Of a DNA stretch of 64,000 nucleotides, positions 62,361 to 64,000 are shown one piece after another. A program made the position numbers and the translations under genes. The stretch comes from JAFLCL01 sp964502175 (GTDB lineage: Bacteria > Myxococcota_A > Polyangia > Polyangiales > Sandaracinaceae): the NCBI GenBank assembly GCA_964502175.1, contig CAZCVE010000046.1:1-64000 (forward strand), read 5' to 3'. The first letter of the stretch is position 1. Each line of letters starts with the position of its first letter. Below the pieces are notes generated by a model that saw only the letters and a program-made list of their open reading frames with translations, was not told where the DNA came from and ran no database searches.

Positions 62361-62532
62361 GGAAGAGTGACGGTCAGAGCAGTGCTCGAAGTTGCCGCGC
62401 GAGTTGATCTGGAGACTCGTCCATTGTCCATGTTTGGCGACGGTCTGGACGGCTCGCATCCCTGGCCGCTGACAGTCGAAGACGAGAACGACGCAGAGGC
62501 AACAGCGGTTAGACGGAACACGACTGCCCCGC
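62361..62532 (+). repeat. 172-bp direct repeat, copy 2
   Basis: Identical to 60911-61082. It is preceded by the tail of another unit at about 62327-62346. No known element carries this sequence as far as I can tell; the reverse strand gives a frame that looks non-coding. Confidence 0.9.
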
Positions 62533-62608
62533 TCGGCGGCTTGGCCGGCGGGGACACGTTGCCCTTCGCTGCTCGCGAGGACGGTTGTTTCGGGACCGAG
62601 GTGAGTGG

Positions 62609-63580
62609 CTAAGTCACCTCACGAGGCAGTGGGATGCGCGGCGGGAACGTGCCCGCCGGGAATGGACACAGCACACCCGTCTCGCGGTACCGAGCCGACG
62701 CCACGTCGTAGGCGAGCATCACCAACTCGAACGCCTCTTCGTACCGCTTCACCTCGGCGTCGGTCCCGTGGGCGTACGGCTGCGGCTTGTCGGCCTTCTT
62801 GAACTTCCTGCGACGGCCGGGCGGCACCGCCTCCGGGTCCTGCGTCTTGTACTTGCTCGGCTTGGGCAGCCGGCGTGAGCCGTCATCGCGGCGCTTGCGG
62901 GCGATCTTCGACTCGAGGCTCTGCATGTTCATCGCCAGCGCGCGACGCTGCGCCGTCAGCTCTAGCTCCGACAAGCCCACGCGGGGCGGCAACGGCGTGA
63001 GCGGCACCGAAGCGGTGTGCACGAAGAGCTCGCGGTCCTCGCGGATCGCGCCCGCCTCGTGCCAGGACTCGGCATCGAACCACGAGGCCTCGACGCTGGA
63101 ACGGCCTTCGATCACCGCCGCGTACGAGCACAGCCCAGGCCACTCCACCGCGCGCTCGACGAGTTCGTGCTTCACGGCTTGCTGGTGCACGTACTGCTCG
63201 ATGCCGACGGCCGCGTCGTTCGAGAGGATGGGCTCCGCCCGGTACCGCCGCTTGAAGAACGCGCCGTCGCGCTCGCGGTGGACGTTCAGCGTGATCCCCG
63301 TCCGGCTCTTGCCGCGTTGATGGCCGCGCCTCCCGGGCGCGGCGTACTGCATGAAGGAGTCGAGCCGGCAGCCGCGCACGCCGAGCAGCTGGTGCCCGTG
63401 GTTGGAGAGGAAGGAGAAGGCGTGGATGCGCACGCCGTACTTCACGGCGGCATCGGCGAGCGCGCGGGCGATCACGTAGTTGGTGTAGTCGTCGGGCCTC
63501 ATCAGGAAGGCGTCTCCGACGCACTTGAAGGAGACGTGGACGAGGTCCTGATCGGGATGGAGGTAACGACGACGGGCCAT
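62609..63580 (-). CDS. REP-associated tyrosine (Y1) transposase
   Basis: A 323-aa protein starting MARRRYLHPDQDLVHVSFKC at ATG 63580. Family marks are HAFSFLSNHGHQLLGVRG (the HUH-like His-x-His), GAFFKRRYRAEPILSN, and VGIEQYVHQQAVKHELVERA followed by WPGLCSYAAV, where the catalytic Tyr is expected nearby. The charged C-terminus (KPSKYKTQDPEAVPPGRRRK) is long for the group. Such enzymes act on REP palindromes; none was seen close by. Longer starts to the right run into another gene's territory and look non-coding. Confidence 0.8.
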   Translation of the reverse strand: MARRRYLHPDQDLVHVSFKCVGDAFLMRPDDYTNYVIARALADAAVKYGVRIHAFSFLSNHGHQLLGVRGCRLDSFMQYAAPGRRGHQRGKSRTGITLNVHRERDGAFFKRRYRAEPILSNDAAVGIEQYVHQQAVKHELVERAVEWPGLCSYAAVIEGRSSVEASWFDAESWHEAGAIREDRELFVHTASVPLTPLPPRVGLSELELTAQRRALAMNMQSLESKIARKRRDDGSRRLPKPSKYKTQDPEAVPPGRRRKFKKADKPQPYAHGTDAEVKRYEEAFELVMLAYDVASARYRETGVLCPFPAGTFPPRIPLPREVT

Positions 63581-63661
63581 GATGGGCGGCCTTGTCGGCG
63601 CGGCCGTCGAGGTGTTTCGTCGAGCGTTCAGCTTGTCCTGCCTCGTTGGTACGCTTGGCGG

Positions 63662-64000
63662 GTGCCTCCCCGATCTCGTCGCGAACTGCCGCCGTGTTCG
63701 CTCCCTTTGCTGCGACAGGTCGACGGCCGGGCGCGGCGGACGGTGCGGCGTGGCGAGCACCCGCGAGGTGGCGTTGTGCGGCTCGACCTTCTCGACGACG
63801 AGGAGCTCGATGCGCTGCGCACGGCGCACCCGGACGCCAGCGCCGCTGCCATGGATCTGGCGGTCGCCCTCGAGGAGCGCGTCGAGATCGAGCTCGGCCG
63901 CGCGCGCATCGACACCTCGCAGCTCGAGTCGCTCCACGCGCGGCCGATTCTCGCGGTGTTCGTGTGCCGCGCATGCGGCGCCTACGCCGTGGGGCCGACG
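63662..64000 (+). CDS. Hypothetical protein, start of a gene cut by the window edge
   Basis: GTG 63662 opens a frame that stays open for 113 codons to the right edge with typical codon use. The product starts with basic and Pro-rich residues, then VRLDLLDDEELDALRTAHPD, MDLAVALEERVEIELG and HARPILAVFVCRACGAYAVG. The final C-x2-C suggests a zinc-binding motif that continues beyond the window. No ribosome site is obvious. Family unknown. Confidence 0.5.
   Translation, partial: MPPRSRRELPPCSLPLLRQVDGRARRTVRRGEHPRGGVVRLDLLDDEELDALRTAHPDASAAAMDLAVALEERVEIELGRARIDTSQLESLHARPILAVFVCRACGAYAVGPT

Noticed and set aside
1..64000. CRISPR array, tRNA or rRNA genes
   Set aside because: No regularly spaced short repeats, no cloverleaf-like sequence and no rRNA-like conserved stretches were seen. 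The 15-bp triple repeat at 39448 is coding, and the 172-bp units are too long and too few.

Overview
The window looks like an accessory region of a large, GC-rich Myxococcota chromosome, possibly from the Polyangiales/Sandaracinaceae side. The support is strong G/C preference at third codon positions, a matrixin-type metalloprotease ending in a MYXO-CTERM-like tail (42278-43447), a lipoprotein carrying a myxobacterial Cys-rich DUF4215-type repeat (50525-52099), and several long 'xxDAPxxxDAG' lipoproteins. The genus is inference. I saw no rRNA, tRNA or CRISPR array.

Region 1 (1-35.6 kb) is a dense defence island. From left to right it holds: a DUF262/DUF1524 (GmrSD-like) nuclease; an N-terminally truncated Mrr nuclease abutting an alpha/beta hydrolase; a three-gene membrane/lipoprotein operon; and a long minus-strand cluster read right to left as TM-SLOG protein, mini PglX C-terminal domain, 132-aa unknown, DUF6575-like protein, TIR protein, second mini PglX domain, SIR2, HerA. 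After a third, decayed PglX fragment and an IS66 remnant lies the boundary with the membrane operon. On the plus strand follow a tandem FAD oxidase, then an operon of a membrane protein, a CHAT-like/transglutaminase-like protein and a lipase-like hydrolase. A subtilase gene diverges from a 248-aa unknown. Last comes a BREX type-2-like block pglY-pglZ-brxD-brxHI without pglW or a full pglX.

Two features tie the island together. First, a directional element close to CCACCCNTCGGGGTGACG lies in front of at least six transcription units (TM-SLOG, the 132-aa/DUF6575 unit, CHAT, subtilase, the 248-aa protein and the membrane operon); related palindromes precede pglY and the regulator at 41141. Second, copies of the PglX C-terminal domain recur at about 3-kb spacing and bracket the SIR2-HerA cassette and the TIR/DUF6575 segment. 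The SIR2 gene, the TM-SLOG gene and the IS630 transposase each look one base short of an intact frame, so either decay or consensus error must be considered.

Region 2 (35.7-42 kb) is a surface-sugar operon (glycosyltransferase/kinase-like/methyltransferase fusion, LOG-family protein, polysaccharide deacetylase) followed by a receiver-HTH regulator.

Region 3 (42.2-60.9 kb) is a co-directional run of exported proteins: metalloprotease, small lipoprotein, 2149-aa lipoprotein, DUF4215 lipoprotein, a 2773-aa SpvB/FG-GAP/RHS polymorphic toxin with a variable C-terminus, and a likely immunity gene.

Region 4 (60.9-64 kb) holds 172-bp direct repeats interrupted by a broken IS630-type element, a REP-associated Y1 transposase, and the start of another gene.
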